Shown piece after piece: positions 5,421 to 5,992 of a stretch of DNA of 5,992 bases (position 1 is the stretch's first letter; every line of letters begins with the position of its first letter). Location of the stretch: assembly GCA_002398405.1 (NCBI GenBank), contig DGYN01000148.1:15653-21644 (forward strand). The letters are read 5' to 3'. This DNA comes from Caulobacteraceae bacterium UBA5005 (GTDB taxonomy: Bacteria; Pseudomonadota; Alphaproteobacteria; Caulobacterales; Caulobacteraceae). The position numbers were made by a program, and so were the translations under genes. The notes under the pieces are model-generated. The model did not search any database, was not told where the DNA came from, and worked only from the letters and a program-made list of their open reading frames with translations.

Positions 5421-5992
5421 ATGGTCAAGGCGGCGAAGAAGACGAAGACCAAGGCGCCGGCCGCCTCGGACAAGGAACGGCTCCTTTCCCTTTATCGCGA
5501 CATGCTGCTCATCCGCCGCTTCGAGGAGCGGGCGGGTCAACTCTACGGCATGGGTCTGATCGGCGGCTTCTGTCACCTCTACATCGGCCAGGAAGCGGTC
5601 TGCGTCGGCATCGAGGCGGTGCGCGAGGCCGGAGACCAGATGATCACCGCCTATCGCGATCACGGCCACGCCCTGGCCTGCGGCATGGACCCCAACGCCA
5701 TCATGGCCGAACTGACTGGCCGGGCGGGGGGCAGCTCCCGCGGCAAGGGCGGGTCGATGCACATCTTTTCGGCGGCCGACGGGTTTTTCGGCGGGCACGG
5801 CATTGTCGGGGCACAGGTCAGTCTTGGCACGGGCATCGCGCTCGCCAACCGCAATGCGGAGAACGGCCGGGTCTGTTTCACCTTCTTCGGGGACGGGGCC
5901 GCCAACCAGGGCCAGGTCTATGAGAGCTTCAACATGGCGGAGCTGTGGAGCCTGCCGGTCGTCTATGTGATCGAGAACAACCAGTACGCCAT
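5421..5992 (+). CDS. pdhA: Pyruvate dehydrogenase E1 component, alpha subunit (3' end outside window)
   Basis: With the E1 beta subunit this protein decarboxylates pyruvate using thiamine diphosphate and passes the acetyl group to the E2 lipoyl domain of the pyruvate dehydrogenase complex, yielding acetyl-CoA. The first 190 residues are visible and the frame stays open to the edge. A Lys/Ala-rich N-terminal tail (2-16) precedes LLSLYRDMLLIRRFEERAGQLY, the standard E1 alpha opening. FCHLYIGQEAV, TAYRDHGHALACG, GRAGGSSRGKGGSMH and GGHGIVGAQ follow. The thiamine-diphosphate motif begins GDGAANQGQ with the Mg2+ ligand Asp158 and closes with IENNQYA (Asn186, Asn187), just before the edge. The two-subunit alpha form is normal for Alphaproteobacteria, where pdhB and pdhC usually follow. 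It starts 42 bases after ftsB, so the two may share transcripts. Confidence 0.97.
   Translation, partial: MVKAAKKTKTKAPAASDKERLLSLYRDMLLIRRFEERAGQLYGMGLIGGFCHLYIGQEAVCVGIEAVREAGDQMITAYRDHGHALACGMDPNAIMAELTGRAGGSSRGKGGSMHIFSAADGFFGGHGIVGAQVSLGTGIALANRNAENGRVCFTFFGDGAANQGQVYESFNMAELWSLPVVYVIENNQYA

Noticed and set aside
5399..5923. Open frame of 174 codons overlapping pdhA
   Set aside because: It is an out-of-frame shadow rich in Arg, Gly and His; pdhA in the adjacent frame has clear E1 alpha motifs.

Overview
The window is GC-rich alphaproteobacterial chromosome, most likely from Caulobacterales (a Caulobacter or Phenylobacterium relative). This rests on the look of the proteins (cysteine-free L32, enolase, PyrG and PdhA sequence), the gene order pyrG ... 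eno - ftsB - pdhA that is widely conserved in Alphaproteobacteria, and strong GC bias at third codon positions. The assignment is inferred from family knowledge; no search was run.

All genes read on the + strand. The window opens inside pyrG (CTP synthase, C-terminal 340 residues). A 211-base gap follows, the largest in the window. It holds a long imperfect palindrome (1030-1119), a possible promoter and a GC-rich hairpin ahead of rpmF (ribosomal protein L32). Next come two small accessory genes: an NTF2/SnoaL-like protein and, 8 bases later, a short lipoprotein with two internal repeats. eno (enolase) follows, then a secreted SGNH/GDSL hydrolase, ftsB (DivIC-type septum formation protein), and the first 190 residues of pdhA (pyruvate dehydrogenase E1 alpha), which runs off the right edge.

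Functionally this is a housekeeping block: nucleotide synthesis (PyrG), translation (L32), glycolysis (Eno), cell division (FtsB) and entry to the TCA cycle (PdhA). Enolase makes phosphoenolpyruvate and, after pyruvate kinase, PDH consumes the resulting pyruvate. Less ordinary are the accessory insertions (SnoaL-like gene, lipoprotein, esterase), the apparent absence of kdsA between pyrG and eno, and the structured DNA between pyrG and rpmF. I saw no transposase, CRISPR array, tRNA, rRNA or clear novel multi-gene system. The best leads are the palindrome, the rpmF leader and the two-repeat lipoprotein.
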